In this document: positions 25,543-34,781 of the stretch, in pieces
Numbering within the stretch: position 1 is the stretch's first letter
Layout: each line of letters opens with the position of its first letter
Source: Streptomyces sp. 71268
GTDB lineage: Bacteria; Actinomycetota; Actinomycetes; Streptomycetales; Streptomycetaceae
Reading direction: 5' to 3'
DNA length: 64,000 bases
Assembly (NCBI RefSeq): GCF_029392895.1
Contig: NZ_CP114200.1
Coordinates: 310,001-374,000, forward strand
Translations under genes and position numbers: made by a program
Notes under the pieces: model-generated
What the model saw: only the letters and a program-made list of their open reading frames with translations
Told to the model about the DNA's origin: nothing
Database searches by the model: none

Positions 25543-25567
25543 GCCTGTGAAGCTCACCTTCACAGGC
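25543..25567. promoter_or_regulatory. Perfect inverted repeat in the LysR/tdh divergent promoter
   Basis: GCCTGTGAAG, CTCAC, CTTCACAGGC: two 10-bp arms pair perfectly around a 5-bp spacer. A third half-site TTCACAG occurs at 25590-25596, between the palindrome and the tdh start. The T-N11-A geometry (TGTGAAGCTCACCTTCACA) fits a LysR recognition site plus an activation half-site. Confidence 0.75.
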
Positions 25568-25622
25568 GACCTGGGAAAATGCCGATGGACTTCACAGCGT
25601 GCGCGCACCACAGTGGGCGCCC

Positions 25623-26663
25623 ATGAAGGCATTGGTGAAGACCGCCGCCGGGCCCGGCATCGAACTGACCGAGGTGCCGACCCCGCACGCCGGGGACGGC
25701 CAGGTGCTCATCCGGGTGCTGCGCACCGGGATCTGCGGCACCGACCTGCACATCGCGGCCTGGGACGACTGGGCGGCCCGCTCGGTGTGCGCGCCGCTGA
25801 TCATCGGCCACGAGTTCGTGGGCGAGGTCGTGGAGATCGGCGCCGGCGTCAGGGACATCGCGCCGGGCGACACCGTCAGCGGCGAGGGCCACCTCGTGTG
25901 TGGCAAGTGCCGCAACTGCATGGCCGGCCGGCGTCACCTGTGCATCCGTACGATCGGCCTCGGCGTGCACACCGACGGCGCGTTCGCCGAGTACGTGGTG
26001 TTGCCCGCGTCCAACGTGTGGGTGCACCGGCACGAGGTGGACCTCGACGTGGCGGCGATCTTCGACCCGTTCGGCAACGCCGTGCACACCGCGCTGTCCT
26101 TCCCGGTGCTCGGCGAGGACGTGCTCGTCACGGGCGCGGGCCCGATCGGCATGATGGCCGCGGCCATCGCCCACCACGCGGGCGCCCGGAACGTGGTGAT
26201 CACCGACGTCAGCCCGTACCGGCTCGACCTCGCCCGCAAGATGGGCGCCACGCTCAGCCTCGACGTCAGCGACCGCTCCATCGCCAGCGTGATGCCCGAC
26301 CTCGACATGAACGAGGGCTTCGACGTCGGCCTGGAGATGTCGGGCCGCGCCGACGCGCTGCGCGACATGATCGCCACCATGAGCCCCGGCGGCCGGATCG
26401 CGGTGCTCGGCCTGCCCGCCGAGGAGGTCCCCGTGGACATGGCCACGGTGGTCACCCGCATGCTGACGCTGCGCGGCATCTACGGTCGGGAGATGTACGA
26501 GACGTGGTACGCCATGTCGGTGCTGCTCCAGAACGGCCTGGACATCTCGCCGGTGATCACCCACCGGTTCGGCTTCGAGCAGCACACGGACGCGTTCGCC
26601 ACCGCGCGCTCCGGCGCGTGCGGCAAGGTCATCATCGACTGGACCCGTCCCACCCTCGCCTGA
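25623..26663 (+). CDS. tdh: L-threonine 3-dehydrogenase
   Basis: A 346-residue zinc-dependent alcohol dehydrogenase family member. It oxidises threonine with NAD to 2-amino-3-ketobutyrate. Catalytic zinc motifs are GICGTDLH and GHEFVG. The structural zinc lobe has [15 protein letters not shown]. The Rossmann turn is [25 protein letters not shown] and [11 protein letters not shown] at the C-terminus are characteristic of Tdh. ATG 25623 has only a weak ribosome site. kbl follows 83 bases later and encodes the next step. Confidence 0.95.
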   Translation: MKALVKTAAGPGIELTEVPTPHAGDGQVLIRVLRTGICGTDLHIAAWDDWAARSVCAPLIIGHEFVGEVVEIGAGVRDIAPGDTVSGEGHLVCGKCRNCMAGRRHLCIRTIGLGVHTDGAFAEYVVLPASNVWVHRHEVDLDVAAIFDPFGNAVHTALSFPVLGEDVLVTGAGPIGMMAAAIAHHAGARNVVITDVSPYRLDLARKMGATLSLDVSDRSIASVMPDLDMNEGFDVGLEMSGRADALRDMIATMSPGGRIAVLGLPAEEVPVDMATVVTRMLTLRGIYGREMYETWYAMSVLLQNGLDISPVITHRFGFEQHTDAFATARSGACGKVIIDWTRPTLA

Positions 26664-26746
26664 CCCACGCGTTCGGGTCGCCCGCGCCGCGGGAGAGCCG
26701 GCCCGAGCGCGACCGCGAACCACCGACCCGTCCCGAAGGAGCCCCC

Positions 26747-27931
26747 GTGTTCGACAGCGTGCGCCAGGATCTGCGTGCCGAGTTGGAGGAGATCCGCGAC
26801 GCCGGCCTGTACAAGTCCGAGCGCGTGATCGCCAGCCCGCAGTCCGCGAGCGTCCGCGTTGGCGACGCCGCGGTCGTCAACTTCTGCTCCAACAACTACC
26901 TCGACCTCGCCGACCACCCCGAGGTGATCGCCGCGGCCAAGCAGGCCCTGGACGACTGGGGCTTCGGCATGGCGTCGGTGCGCTTCATCTGCGGCACCCA
27001 GACGCCGCACAAGGAGCTGGAGCGGCGGATCTCGGAGTTCCTCGGCACCGAGGACACGATCCTGTACAGCTCGTGCTTCGACGCCAACGGCGGCGTCTTC
27101 GAGACGCTGCTCGCCGACGGTGACGCGGTCATCTCCGACGAGCTGAACCACGCCAGCATCATCGACGGCATCCGGCTGTCCAAGGCGGCCCGCTACCGCT
27201 ACCGCAACCGCGACCTCGCCGACCTGGAGCGCTGCCTGAAGGAGGCGGCCGGAGCGCGCCGCACGCTGGTGGTCACCGACGGCGTGTTCTCCATGGACGG
27301 CTACATCGCCCCGCTGGACGAGATCTGCGACCTGGCCGAGCGGTACGGCGCCATGGTCATGGTGGACGACTCGCACGCGGTCGGCTTCGTCGGCGAGAAC
27401 GGCGGCGGCACGCCGGAGCTGTACGGCGTGCGGGACCGGGTGGACATCGTCACCGGCACGCTCGGCAAGGCGCTCGGCGGCGCCAGCGGCGGTTACGTGG
27501 CCGCCCGCGCGGAGATCGTCGAGCTGCTGCGCCAGCGCTCGCGCCCGTACCTGTTCTCCAACTCCCTCGCCCCCTCCATCGTCGGTGCCTCGCTGAAGGT
27601 GCTCGACCTGCTGGCGGCCTCGGGCGACCTGCGCGAGCAGTTGCGCGCGAACACCGCGCTGTTCCGTTCGGAGATGACGGCGGCCGGCTTCGACGTGCTG
27701 CCCGGCGAGCACGCCATCACCCCGGTGATGATCGGCGACGCGGCGCTGGCCGCGCGGATGGCCGCCGCGCTGCTGGAGCGCGGCATCTACGTGATCGCCT
27801 TCTCCTACCCGGTCGTGCCCAAGGGCAAGGCCCGCATCCGCGTGCAGCTCTCGGCGGCGCACTCCACCGACGACGTACACCGCGCGGTGACCGCCTTCCG
27901 CGAGGTGCGCGACGAACTGGCCGCCGCCTGA
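26747..27931 (+). CDS. kbl: Glycine C-acetyltransferase (2-amino-3-ketobutyrate CoA ligase)
   Basis: A 394-residue PLP enzyme of the alpha-oxoamine synthase family. It cleaves 2-amino-3-ketobutyrate with CoA to glycine and acetyl-CoA. The N-terminus [15 protein letters not shown] and [18 protein letters not shown] are typical of Kbl. The PLP lysine is in [10 protein letters not shown] and the cofactor Asp-x-His in [13 protein letters not shown] 26747 follows GAAGGAG. The preceding tdh supplies its substrate. A strong hairpin follows the stop. Confidence 0.96.
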   Translation: MFDSVRQDLRAELEEIRDAGLYKSERVIASPQSASVRVGDAAVVNFCSNNYLDLADHPEVIAAAKQALDDWGFGMASVRFICGTQTPHKELERRISEFLGTEDTILYSSCFDANGGVFETLLADGDAVISDELNHASIIDGIRLSKAARYRYRNRDLADLERCLKEAAGARRTLVVTDGVFSMDGYIAPLDEICDLAERYGAMVMVDDSHAVGFVGENGGGTPELYGVRDRVDIVTGTLGKALGGASGGYVAARAEIVELLRQRSRPYLFSNSLAPSIVGASLKVLDLLAASGDLREQLRANTALFRSEMTAAGFDVLPGEHAITPVMIGDAALAARMAAALLERGIYVIAFSYPVVPKGKARIRVQLSAAHSTDDVHRAVTAFREVRDELAAA

Positions 27932-28014
27932 CGGCAGGGCGGCCCCGCTGGTGGCGTCCGCTCTGCGCGGGCCGACGCCCCGGTTGAAACGTGTGGAAAA
28001 CGAGTGAAAAACGG

Positions 28015-28052
28015 ATGGAGCCCCGGTCGCCACGAGGCGGCCGGGGCTCCAT
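28015..28052. terminator. Strong hairpin after kbl
   Basis: ATGGAGCCCCGG (28015-28026) pairs with CCGGGGCTCCAT (28041-28052), with a further five pairs inside and an ACGA loop. It lies between convergent kbl and the RDD gene, so it should act in both directions. Confidence 0.85.
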
Positions 28053-28100
28053 CGCGCTGTCACGGGCCCGCGTTCCGGGGGCGCGCGGCGCGGCACCGGG

Positions 28101-28553
28101 TCACAGCCCGCCCGGCACCCAGGGCTCCGGCGCCTCCAGGCGGACGACGACGGTGCCGGCGGCCTGGTCGTGCAGGCACTGCTGGAGCGGCTCGTCCCGC
28201 AGGGACCAGAGCTGGTCGACGCCGCACAGCGCGATCATGCCGACGTGGGTCAGGTGCCGCCCGAGGGCGATCCGGTAGGGCAGCGCGCCGCCGTCCTGCG
28301 CGTGCGCGACGCGCAGTCCGAACAGCAGCTTTCCCGGGGAGCCGCCCCAGCGGGCGGTGGTGAGCGGCGAGTAGCAGAACAGCAGTCCGGCGGCGGTCAG
28401 GGCGGCGACCGGGGCGACGGGCCCGTCCACCACCAGGCTCGGCACCGCCGTGACGCACGTCAGCAGGCCGAAGAGCACGAGGTCGGTGAGGTAGGCGCCG
28501 AGCCGTTCGGGGAGGTCGGCCGGGTACGGCTCGCCGGGGCGGGTGGGGTACAT
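28101..28553 (-). CDS. RDD-family membrane protein
   Basis: A 150-residue protein from ATG 28553. It shows the RDD-family pattern: an early Arg-Leu-x-x-x-x-x-x-Asp helix (RLGAYLTDLVLFGLL), a second helix, and TTARWGGSPGKLLFGLRVA near the loop before the last helix. Two to three transmembrane segments are present. The function of RDD proteins is mostly unknown. The coding signal seems to extend upstream in the same frame (PIDQDWLPRRPWPPWLR) without a good start codon, so the 5' end may be frame-shifted or misread. Confidence 0.75.
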   Translation of the reverse strand: MYPTRPGEPYPADLPERLGAYLTDLVLFGLLTCVTAVPSLVVDGPVAPVAALTAAGLLFCYSPLTTARWGGSPGKLLFGLRVAHAQDGGALPYRIALGRHLTHVGMIALCGVDQLWSLRDEPLQQCLHDQAAGTVVVRLEAPEPWVPGGL

Positions 28554-28922
28554 CCTCAGCCACGGGGGCCAGGGCCGTCGCGGCAGCCAGTCCTGGTCGA
28601 TGGGTCCCGCCAGGGGGCGGGGACGGGCGCGGAGGGGGCGGCGTCGTCCATGCTCGCAAGTTAGCGCGGCGGGCCCGCGAGAGACCCTCAGCGACGCACA
28701 GTTCACCGATGAAGTACGCGGTGTGACCGTACGGGCCCCTCAAATGTTCGGCGATGGCCGCGTCCGACGGCTCCCGGCGCGTCGCGCGTACGGGTGTGAC
28801 AGCGGGGCCCACCGACACAGCGCGGGGCGCGGCGGCTCACGGGCCCGGCGACCCGTGGACGCGAGGGCGGGGAAGCGTCGGGGCGGGCGTCCCCGCCGCC
28901 CGCCCCGCCCCCGGCGGCGGCG
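28554..28922. other. Intergenic region, possibly containing the true 5' end of the RDD gene
   Basis: The left 100 bp translate in the RDD frame to a plausible protein segment. An ATG at 28651 is in a different frame. The rest has two CGTACGGG motifs, each next to GTGTGAC, at 28728 and 28787. No other gene is supported. Confidence 0.4.
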
Positions 28923-29852
28923 CTACGCGGCGCCGGCGGCCGTGGCGGCCCGCTGGTTGCGCCGGATGATGGTGTGCACGAGCGCCGGCGTGGCGTCGGG
29001 GAAGTCCAGGGCCACCACGCCGAGCCCGGTCAGCCGGCGGCCGTGCGGGCCGGTCAGGAAGCGGTGCACCCGGGGGTTGAGGTACCGGGCGTTCGCGCGC
29101 GGGGAGCCCTGGACGGCGGTGCCGACGTAGTTGACGTACAGCTTGCCGGGCCGGGCGGCGGCCTTGCGCAGGTGGCGCTCGACCTTCTGGTACTTCACGG
29201 CCGGGGCCGCCGTCGCGTCGTCCTGCACGTCGAACAGCGCGGCGTCGCCGTACGGGACGCCGGGCAGCCTGGGGTGGTCGGCGAGCAGGACGACCCGGCC
29301 GCGCGCCTGGCCGAGCGTGGGCAGCGTCGCGTCGAGCCGCAGCAGTCGGCGGAAGCCCGCCAGGTAGAGGTCGAAGACGCGCCGGAACTCGGCGTCCGGC
29401 ACGGTGGAGTGCTCCTGCCGCAGCCGCAGCAGCACGGTCTCCGAGGGGTGGGCGCGCAGGAACGCCTCGCAGGCCAGCAGCACCTCGCCGAAGAGCACGC
29501 GCTGGAAGACCGCCCCGTGGTGGACGGCGAAGGCCGAGTGGGACGACCGGCAGCCGATGTCCAGGAACCGGATGCCCAGGTCCAGTTGGTCGGCGATGGT
29601 ACGGCGCTGGCGGGCGACCTGGGCCCCGCCGAAGCGCACCGCGGAGTGCTGGGTGCCCGGCAGGCTCAGGCGGGCCACCGGGGTGTCGTCGGCCAGGTCC
29701 GCGAGCCAGCCCCCGGTGGGCCGGGGCGAGCGCGTCGGCGCGGCGCGCGGTACCTCGCGCGCCGCGGCCGGATGCCCGCCCGCGTACCCCAGGAGCCCGC
29801 CCGCGGTGACGGTCGCCGCGCCGAACAGGAAGCCGCGCCGGTCCAAGCTCAT
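28923..29852 (-). CDS. Tat-exported PI-PLC-type phosphodiesterase-like protein
   Basis: A 309-residue protein. It starts MSLDRRGFLFGAATVTAGG, a twin-arginine signal peptide ending near residue 35-40. The rest is a phosphatidylinositol-specific phospholipase C X-domain barrel: catalytic His region SLPGTQHSAV, LDIGCRSSHSAFAVHHG, then ETVLLRLRQEH and VVLLADHPRLP. Known relatives cleave phosphoinositides or GPI-like lipids, but the natural substrate in Streptomyces is not established. ATG 29852 follows GAGAGGAC, better than ATG 29873. It diverges from the P-loop kinase gene. Confidence 0.88.
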   Translation of the reverse strand: MSLDRRGFLFGAATVTAGGLLGYAGGHPAAAREVPRAAPTRSPRPTGGWLADLADDTPVARLSLPGTQHSAVRFGGAQVARQRRTIADQLDLGIRFLDIGCRSSHSAFAVHHGAVFQRVLFGEVLLACEAFLRAHPSETVLLRLRQEHSTVPDAEFRRVFDLYLAGFRRLLRLDATLPTLGQARGRVVLLADHPRLPGVPYGDAALFDVQDDATAAPAVKYQKVERHLRKAAARPGKLYVNYVGTAVQGSPRANARYLNPRVHRFLTGPHGRRLTGLGVVALDFPDATPALVHTIIRRNQRAATAAGAA

Positions 29853-30135
29853 GTCGCGTCCTCTCGTGGCCATCTGATGGCCCGTCGGGTGGTGCGGGAG
29901 ACGGGCCGCACGGTAACAGCTCCGACCACCGAGCGCGGGAGCCACTCGGCGCCCGGGCCCGGCCCACCCCGGACATGTGACGGGCTTGCCCCCGTACGGC
30001 CCGTGTGTCCGCCGACCCGGTGTGGCGGGAAACCGACGCGACCGCCGGCCATCTCGCGGGGCACCGGCCCGGCCCCGCCCGGCGGCCCGCGAAAACGGGA
30101 TGCCCCGGGGCGGGGCGGTCTGCGAGGGTCCGCGC

Positions 30136-30666
30136 GTGAACACCGGGGAACGCAACGAAGCTCTGCTCATCGCCGGCCGCTCCGGCGTCGGCAAGTCGAC
30201 CGTGGCCTGGGAGGTCTCCGCCGCTTTGCGGGCGGCGGGCACGGCCCACTGCCTGATCGAGGGCGACCTCATGGACCAGGTGCACCCGGCCCCACCCGAC
30301 GACCCGGACCGCTCGGCTATCACCGAGCGCAACCTGGCGGCGGTCTGGGCCAATTACGCCGCGCTGGGCCAGCGGCGGCTGATCTACACCAACACGGTCA
30401 GCGTGCTGGAGGGCGCCATGTTCCGCCGCGTGCTGGGCGCGGAGTTACGGATCGTGTCGGTGCTGCTGACGGCGGACGACGCCACCGCCCGCGACCGCCT
30501 GACGGGCCGCGAGATCGGCTCCCAGGCGCGGGCGCACATACGGCGCAGCGCGCACATGGCCCGTCACCTGGCCCGGCACGCGCCGCCGGACTCGGTGCGG
30601 GTGGCGACCGACGGCAGGACGGTGGTGGACATCGCCCGGGAGGTGGTGGCGGCCACCGGGTGGTGA
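30136..30666 (+). CDS. P-loop small-molecule kinase-like protein with a TTA codon
   Basis: A 176-residue P-loop NTPase. Walker A is GRSGVGKST near residue 14. The rest resembles shikimate/gluconate-type kinases: LIEGDLMDQVHP, ERNLAAVWANYAALGQRRLIYTN (parts), and the lid segment DRLTGREIGSQARAHI. Phosphoryl acceptor is unknown. The start is GTG 30136 with a weak site. Codon 104 is TTA (30445-30447), the rare leucine codon read only by the bldA tRNA in Streptomyces, so expression may be tied to development. A perfect hairpin follows the stop. Confidence 0.85.
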   Translation: MNTGERNEALLIAGRSGVGKSTVAWEVSAALRAAGTAHCLIEGDLMDQVHPAPPDDPDRSAITERNLAAVWANYAALGQRRLIYTNTVSVLEGAMFRRVLGAELRIVSVLLTADDATARDRLTGREIGSQARAHIRRSAHMARHLARHAPPDSVRVATDGRTVVDIAREVVAATGW

Positions 30667-30668
30667 GT

Positions 30669-30706
30669 GGCGGCCCGGGCCGGGCGGGTGTACGGCCCGG
30701 GCCGCC
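30669..30706 (+). terminator. Hairpin after the P-loop kinase gene
   Basis: GGCGGCCCGGGCC (30669-30681) pairs perfectly with GGCCCGGGCCGCC (30694-30706), with a 12-nt loop, three bases after the stop codon. Confidence 0.8.
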
Positions 30707-30997
30707 GCACTCCCCCAGCGAGCGCACGGCCTCCTCCCGGACGCACCCGTCGGCGGTTCCGCGCGTACGGCGCCGGCGGGCTGCCCGGCCGCCCCCACCA
30801 CTCCCCCGCCGGGCCGCGCCACTCCCGCGCCGGGCGGCGGGCGGGCCCTCGCGTCGCCCGGCCGGCGGCGCGGGGCGCGCGTACGCCGGCCGGCGGTGCG
30901 CCACCCGGGTGACTGGCCGATACTTTCTGGTTTGTCCCGGGGCGGGGAGGGGACGCGACCACGGGGCCGCAGCACACCAGCGAAGGGCCGTGACGCC
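30707..30997. other. Intergenic region before the molybdenum hydroxylase operon
   Basis: A GC-rich gap with strings of GCCGG and no supported gene. The right 80 bp, slightly less GC-rich (TACTTTCTGG at about 30920), probably hold the promoter of the operon. Confidence 0.4.
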
Positions 30998-31567
30998 ATG
31001 GCAACGATCCCGACACCCACCGTCCAGCACCGCCCGACCTCCTCGGAGATCACCCTGCGGGTCAACGGCGCCAGCCACCGGCTGACCGTCGACCACCGCA
31101 CCACCGTGCTCGACGCGCTGCGCGAACACCTGGACCACACGGGCCCGAAGAAGGGGTGCGACCACGGCCAGTGCGGGGCGTGCACGGTGCTCGTCGGCGG
31201 TCGCCGTACCAACAGTTGCCTCCTGCTCGCCGTCGCGGCCGACGGCGAGGAGATCACCACCGTGGAGGGGCTGAGCGACGGCGAGCAACCGCACCCCGTG
31301 CAGCGCGCCTTCCTCGATCACGACGGGTTCCAGTGCGGCTACTGCACCCCGGGTCAGGTGTGCTCGGCCGTCGGCGTGCTCGCCGAGGCGGCCGGCGGCC
31401 ACCCCTCGCACGTCACGCCGCTGCCCGGGGCCGGCTCCGGCGCCCCACCGCCGGGCTCCCCGGTGCCGCTGACGCCGGCCGAGATCCGCGAGCGGATGAG
31501 CGGCAACCTGTGCCGCTGCGGCGCCTACCCGAACATCGTGGCCGCCATCGAGGAGGTGGCTCCGTGA
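30998..31567 (+). CDS. [2Fe-2S] subunit of a molybdenum hydroxylase (PaoA/YagT-like)
   Basis: A 189-residue protein. A plant-type ferredoxin domain has Cys ligands in GCDHGQCGACTVLVGGRRTNSC (seen as CDHGQCGAC and TNSC). The C-terminal four-helix domain has QCGYCTPGQV and CRCGAY for the second cluster. Residues 135-160 are a Pro/Gly-rich insertion in the helical domain. It passes electrons from the molybdenum site to FAD. Unlike E. coli PaoA it has no Tat signal, so the enzyme is cytoplasmic. It overlaps the FAD subunit gene by four bases. Confidence 0.95.
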   Translation: MATIPTPTVQHRPTSSEITLRVNGASHRLTVDHRTTVLDALREHLDHTGPKKGCDHGQCGACTVLVGGRRTNSCLLLAVAADGEEITTVEGLSDGEQPHPVQRAFLDHDGFQCGYCTPGQVCSAVGVLAEAAGGHPSHVTPLPGAGSGAPPPGSPVPLTPAEIRERMSGNLCRCGAYPNIVAAIEEVAP

Positions 31568-32568
31568 AGCCGTTCGGCTACGTGCGCGCCGAGGACGTCG
31601 ACACGGCGATCGCGACCGTGGCCACCGAGCCGGGCGCCCGCTTCCTGGGCGGCGGGACCAACCTGGTGGACCTGATGAAGCTGGGCGTGGAGCGGCCGGA
31701 ACTCCTCGTGGACGTCAGCCGGCTGCCGCTGACCGGCATCGACCCGCTCCGTGACGGCCGGTGGCGGATCGGCGCCAACGTCCGCAACAGCGACCTGGCC
31801 GCGCACCCGGTCATCCGCTCCCGGTTCCCGGCGCTCTCCCAGGCGCTGTTGGCCGGCGCGTCGGGGCAGTTGCGCAACGCCGCCACCACCGGCGGCAACC
31901 TGCTCCAGCGCACCCGCTGCCTGTACTTCCAGGACGTGAGCAAGCCGTGCAACAAGCGCTCCCCCGGCAGTGGCTGCCCCGCGCGCGAGGGCGTCCACCG
32001 GGACCTGGCAATCCTCGGCCACTCCGAGCACTGCGTGGCCACCCACCCGTCCGACCTGGCGGTCGCGCTCGCCGCGCTCGACGCCAGCGTCGTGCTGCGC
32101 GGGCCGGACGGCGAGCGCCGGGTCGCGCTGACCGAGTTCCACCGGCTGCCGGCCGACCTGCCGGAGCGGGACACCGTCATCGCCCACGGCGAGTTGGTGA
32201 CGGCCGTCGAACTGCCCGCCCCGCCGCCGGGGCGCTCCGCCTACCGCAAGGCCCGCGACCGCGCCTCCTACGCCTTCGCGCTGGCCTCCGTCGCCGCCGT
32301 GCTCGACGTGCGCGAGGGCGTGGTGCGCGAGGCGCGGCTCGCCTTCGGGGGCCTCGCGGCCAAGCCGTGGCGGGCCAGGGTCGCCGAGCAGGCGTTGCAC
32401 GGGGCGCCGGCGACCGAGGACTCCTTCCGTCGCGCCGCCGACGCCGAGTTGGCCGCCGCCAGGCCGCTGCGCGACAACGGTTTCAAGGTGCCGCTCGCCC
32501 GGAACCTGGCCACCCAGGTCCTGACCTCGCTCGCCGACGCCCACCACCAGCCACCTTCGGCACGTTGA
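31564..32568 (+). CDS. FAD-binding subunit of the molybdenum hydroxylase (PaoB/YagS-like)
   Basis: A 334-residue protein with the CO-dehydrogenase flavoprotein fold: FAD-binding loop FLGGGTNLVDLMKLG and ATTGGNLLQRTRC. Cysteines in RCLYFQDVSKPCNKRSPGSGC and in EHCVATHPSD match the pattern that binds an extra [4Fe-4S] cluster in E. coli PaoB and 4-hydroxybenzoyl-CoA reductase. This places the enzyme in the PaoABC group rather than classic xanthine dehydrogenase. GTG 31564 overlaps the upstream stop (GTGA). Confidence 0.95.
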   Translation: MKPFGYVRAEDVDTAIATVATEPGARFLGGGTNLVDLMKLGVERPELLVDVSRLPLTGIDPLRDGRWRIGANVRNSDLAAHPVIRSRFPALSQALLAGASGQLRNAATTGGNLLQRTRCLYFQDVSKPCNKRSPGSGCPAREGVHRDLAILGHSEHCVATHPSDLAVALAALDASVVLRGPDGERRVALTEFHRLPADLPERDTVIAHGELVTAVELPAPPPGRSAYRKARDRASYAFALASVAAVLDVREGVVREARLAFGGLAAKPWRARVAEQALHGAPATEDSFRRAADAELAAARPLRDNGFKVPLARNLATQVLTSLADAHHQPPSAR

Positions 32569-32578
32569 GGAGCAGTCC

Positions 32579-34672
32579 ATGCGCCCACCCGAGACCGGGG
32601 CCCCGCTGCGCCGCCTCGAAGGCCCGCTCAAGGTCACCGGCAGCGCGCGGTACGCGGTCGAGTACGCCCTGCCGGAGATGGCGTACGCCTGGCCGGTGCC
32701 GGCGACCGTCGCGCGCGGCGAGGTGCGGGCCGTGCACACCACGGACGCGCTCGCCATGCCCGGCGCGCTCGCGGTGCTCAGCCACGAGAACGCGCCGCGC
32801 CTCGGCCCCGCCGACGACCCCACCCTCAGCGTCCTGCAGCGCCCGCACGTGCCGCACCGCGGCTGGTACGTGGCGCTGGCCGTGGCCGAAACCCTGGAGG
32901 TGGCCCGCGCGATGGCCGCCGCGCTCCAGATCGACTACGCGGCCGAGCCGCACGATGTCGTCCTGGTCAGCGGCCACCCGAGATCGTACGAGCCGGAGCA
33001 GGCCAACGGCGGGCATCCGGCCCGCCGCGAGAGCGGCGACTTCGACGCCGCGTACGCGGCCTCGGCGGTGCGCGTGGACGCCACGTACACCATGGAGGCC
33101 GAGCACAACCACCCGATGGAGCCGCACGCCAGCACGGCCCACTGGGTGGACGGCGGGCTGACGGTCTACGACTCGAACCAGGGCTCGACCAAGGTCAAGG
33201 AGGCGCTCGCGCCGCTGTTCGGGCTGCGCCCGGAGCAGGTGACGGTGGTCACCGAGCACGTGGGTGGCGGGTTCGGGTCCAAGGGCACGCCGCGCCCGCA
33301 GGCGGTGCTGGCCGCGATGGCCGCCCGCCACGTGGACCGCCCGGTCAGGCTGGCGCTGCCCCGCCAGCAACTGGCCGGCGTCGTCGGCCACCGGGCCCCG
33401 ACCATCCAGCGGCTGCGGATCGGCGCGGACCGCCAGGGCCGGATCGACGCGCTGGGGCACGAGATCCTCACCCACACCTCCACGGTCAAGGAGTTCGTGG
33501 AACAGGCCGCGACCCCCTCGCGCACGATGTACACCTCGCCCAACAGCCGCACCACGCACCACGTGGCGGCGCTCGACGTGCCGAGCCCGTCGTGGATGCG
33601 CGCGCCGGGCGAGGCGTCGGGGATGTACGCGCTGGAGTCGGCCATGGACGAGTTGGCGGTGGCGCTCGACATGGACCCGATCGAACTGCGGGTACGCAAC
33701 GACCCGGCCGTCGAGCCGGACACCGGGAAGCCGTTCAGCAGCCGGCACCTGGTGGAGTGCCTGCGCGAGGGGGCGCGGCGCTTCGGCTGGGCGGACCGCG
33801 ACCCGCGTCCCCGGAGCCGGCGCGAGGGCCGGCAGTTGATCGGCACGGGCGTCGCCTCGGCCACCTATCCGGTACTGGTCTCGCCGTCGACCGCCGAGGC
33901 GTGCACCGAGCCCGGCGGCGGCTACCGGGTGCGGATCAACGCGACCGACATCGGCACCGGCGCCCGCACCGTGCTCGCCCAGATCGCCGCGGACGCGCTC
34001 GACGTGCCCGTGGACCACGTCCTGATCGACATCGGGTGCAGCGACCTGCCGGCGGCACCGCTCGCGGGCGGCTCGTCGGGCACCGCGTCCTGGGGCTGGG
34101 CCGTGCACCGCGCCTGCCTGCGGCTGCGGGCGCTGGTCGAGGAGGCGGGCGGCGACGAGGTGCCCTCCACCACGCTGCGTGCCTTCGCCGACACCTCGGG
34201 CGAGGCGGACGCCGCCTCGGACTACGCCCGGCACGCGTTCGGCGCGCACTTCGCCGAGGTCGCCGTCGACGCCGACACCGGCGAGACGCGGGTGCGCCGG
34301 CTGCTCGGCGTCTTCGCCGCCGGCCACGTCCTCAACTCCCGCACGGGCCGCAGCCAGTTCATCGGCGGGATGGTGATGGGCCTGGGCATGGCGCTCCTTG
34401 AGGGCAGCACCATGGACCCGGTCTTCGGTGACTTCGCGGAGCGCGACCTGGCCTCGTACCACGTGCCCAGTTGCGCCGACGTGCCCGCCGTCGAGGCGCA
34501 CTGGATCGACGAGGACGACCGGCACCTCAACCCGATGGGCAGCAAGGGGATCGGCGAGATCGGCATCGTCGGCACGGCGGCGGCGATCGGCAACGCGCTG
34601 CACCACGCGACGGGGGTACGGCTGCGGGAGCTGCCGATGACGCCGGACCGGGTGCTGGCACACCTGGGTTGA
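32579..34672 (+). CDS. Molybdopterin-binding catalytic subunit (PaoC/YagR-like)
   Basis: A 697-residue catalytic subunit. It shows HVGGGFGSKGTPRPQAVLAA for cofactor binding, ASWGWAVHRACLRLR, and the catalytic Glu in NPMGSKGIGEIGIVG near the C-terminus. RVRINATDIGTGARTVLAQI is another conserved cofactor segment. Aldehydes, purines and aromatic acids are substrates of relatives. AGGAG precedes ATG 32579, ten bases after the FAD subunit stop. No XdhC/PaoD maturation gene lies beside it in the window. Confidence 0.95.
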   Translation: MRPPETGAPLRRLEGPLKVTGSARYAVEYALPEMAYAWPVPATVARGEVRAVHTTDALAMPGALAVLSHENAPRLGPADDPTLSVLQRPHVPHRGWYVALAVAETLEVARAMAAALQIDYAAEPHDVVLVSGHPRSYEPEQANGGHPARRESGDFDAAYAASAVRVDATYTMEAEHNHPMEPHASTAHWVDGGLTVYDSNQGSTKVKEALAPLFGLRPEQVTVVTEHVGGGFGSKGTPRPQAVLAAMAARHVDRPVRLALPRQQLAGVVGHRAPTIQRLRIGADRQGRIDALGHEILTHTSTVKEFVEQAATPSRTMYTSPNSRTTHHVAALDVPSPSWMRAPGEASGMYALESAMDELAVALDMDPIELRVRNDPAVEPDTGKPFSSRHLVECLREGARRFGWADRDPRPRSRREGRQLIGTGVASATYPVLVSPSTAEACTEPGGGYRVRINATDIGTGARTVLAQIAADALDVPVDHVLIDIGCSDLPAAPLAGGSSGTASWGWAVHRACLRLRALVEEAGGDEVPSTTLRAFADTSGEADAASDYARHAFGAHFAEVAVDADTGETRVRRLLGVFAAGHVLNSRTGRSQFIGGMVMGLGMALLEGSTMDPVFGDFAERDLASYHVPSCADVPAVEAHWIDEDDRHLNPMGSKGIGEIGIVGTAAAIGNALHHATGVRLRELPMTPDRVLAHLG

Positions 34673-34781
34673 GCCCGGGGCGCGGGCCCGGCCCCGGGCG
34701 AGCACGGGCCGGGTCCGTGGCCGGCCGGGCGCGGGTAGGGTGCGGGCGGACCGTTCCATGATCGGAAGGACGTGTTGCCCC

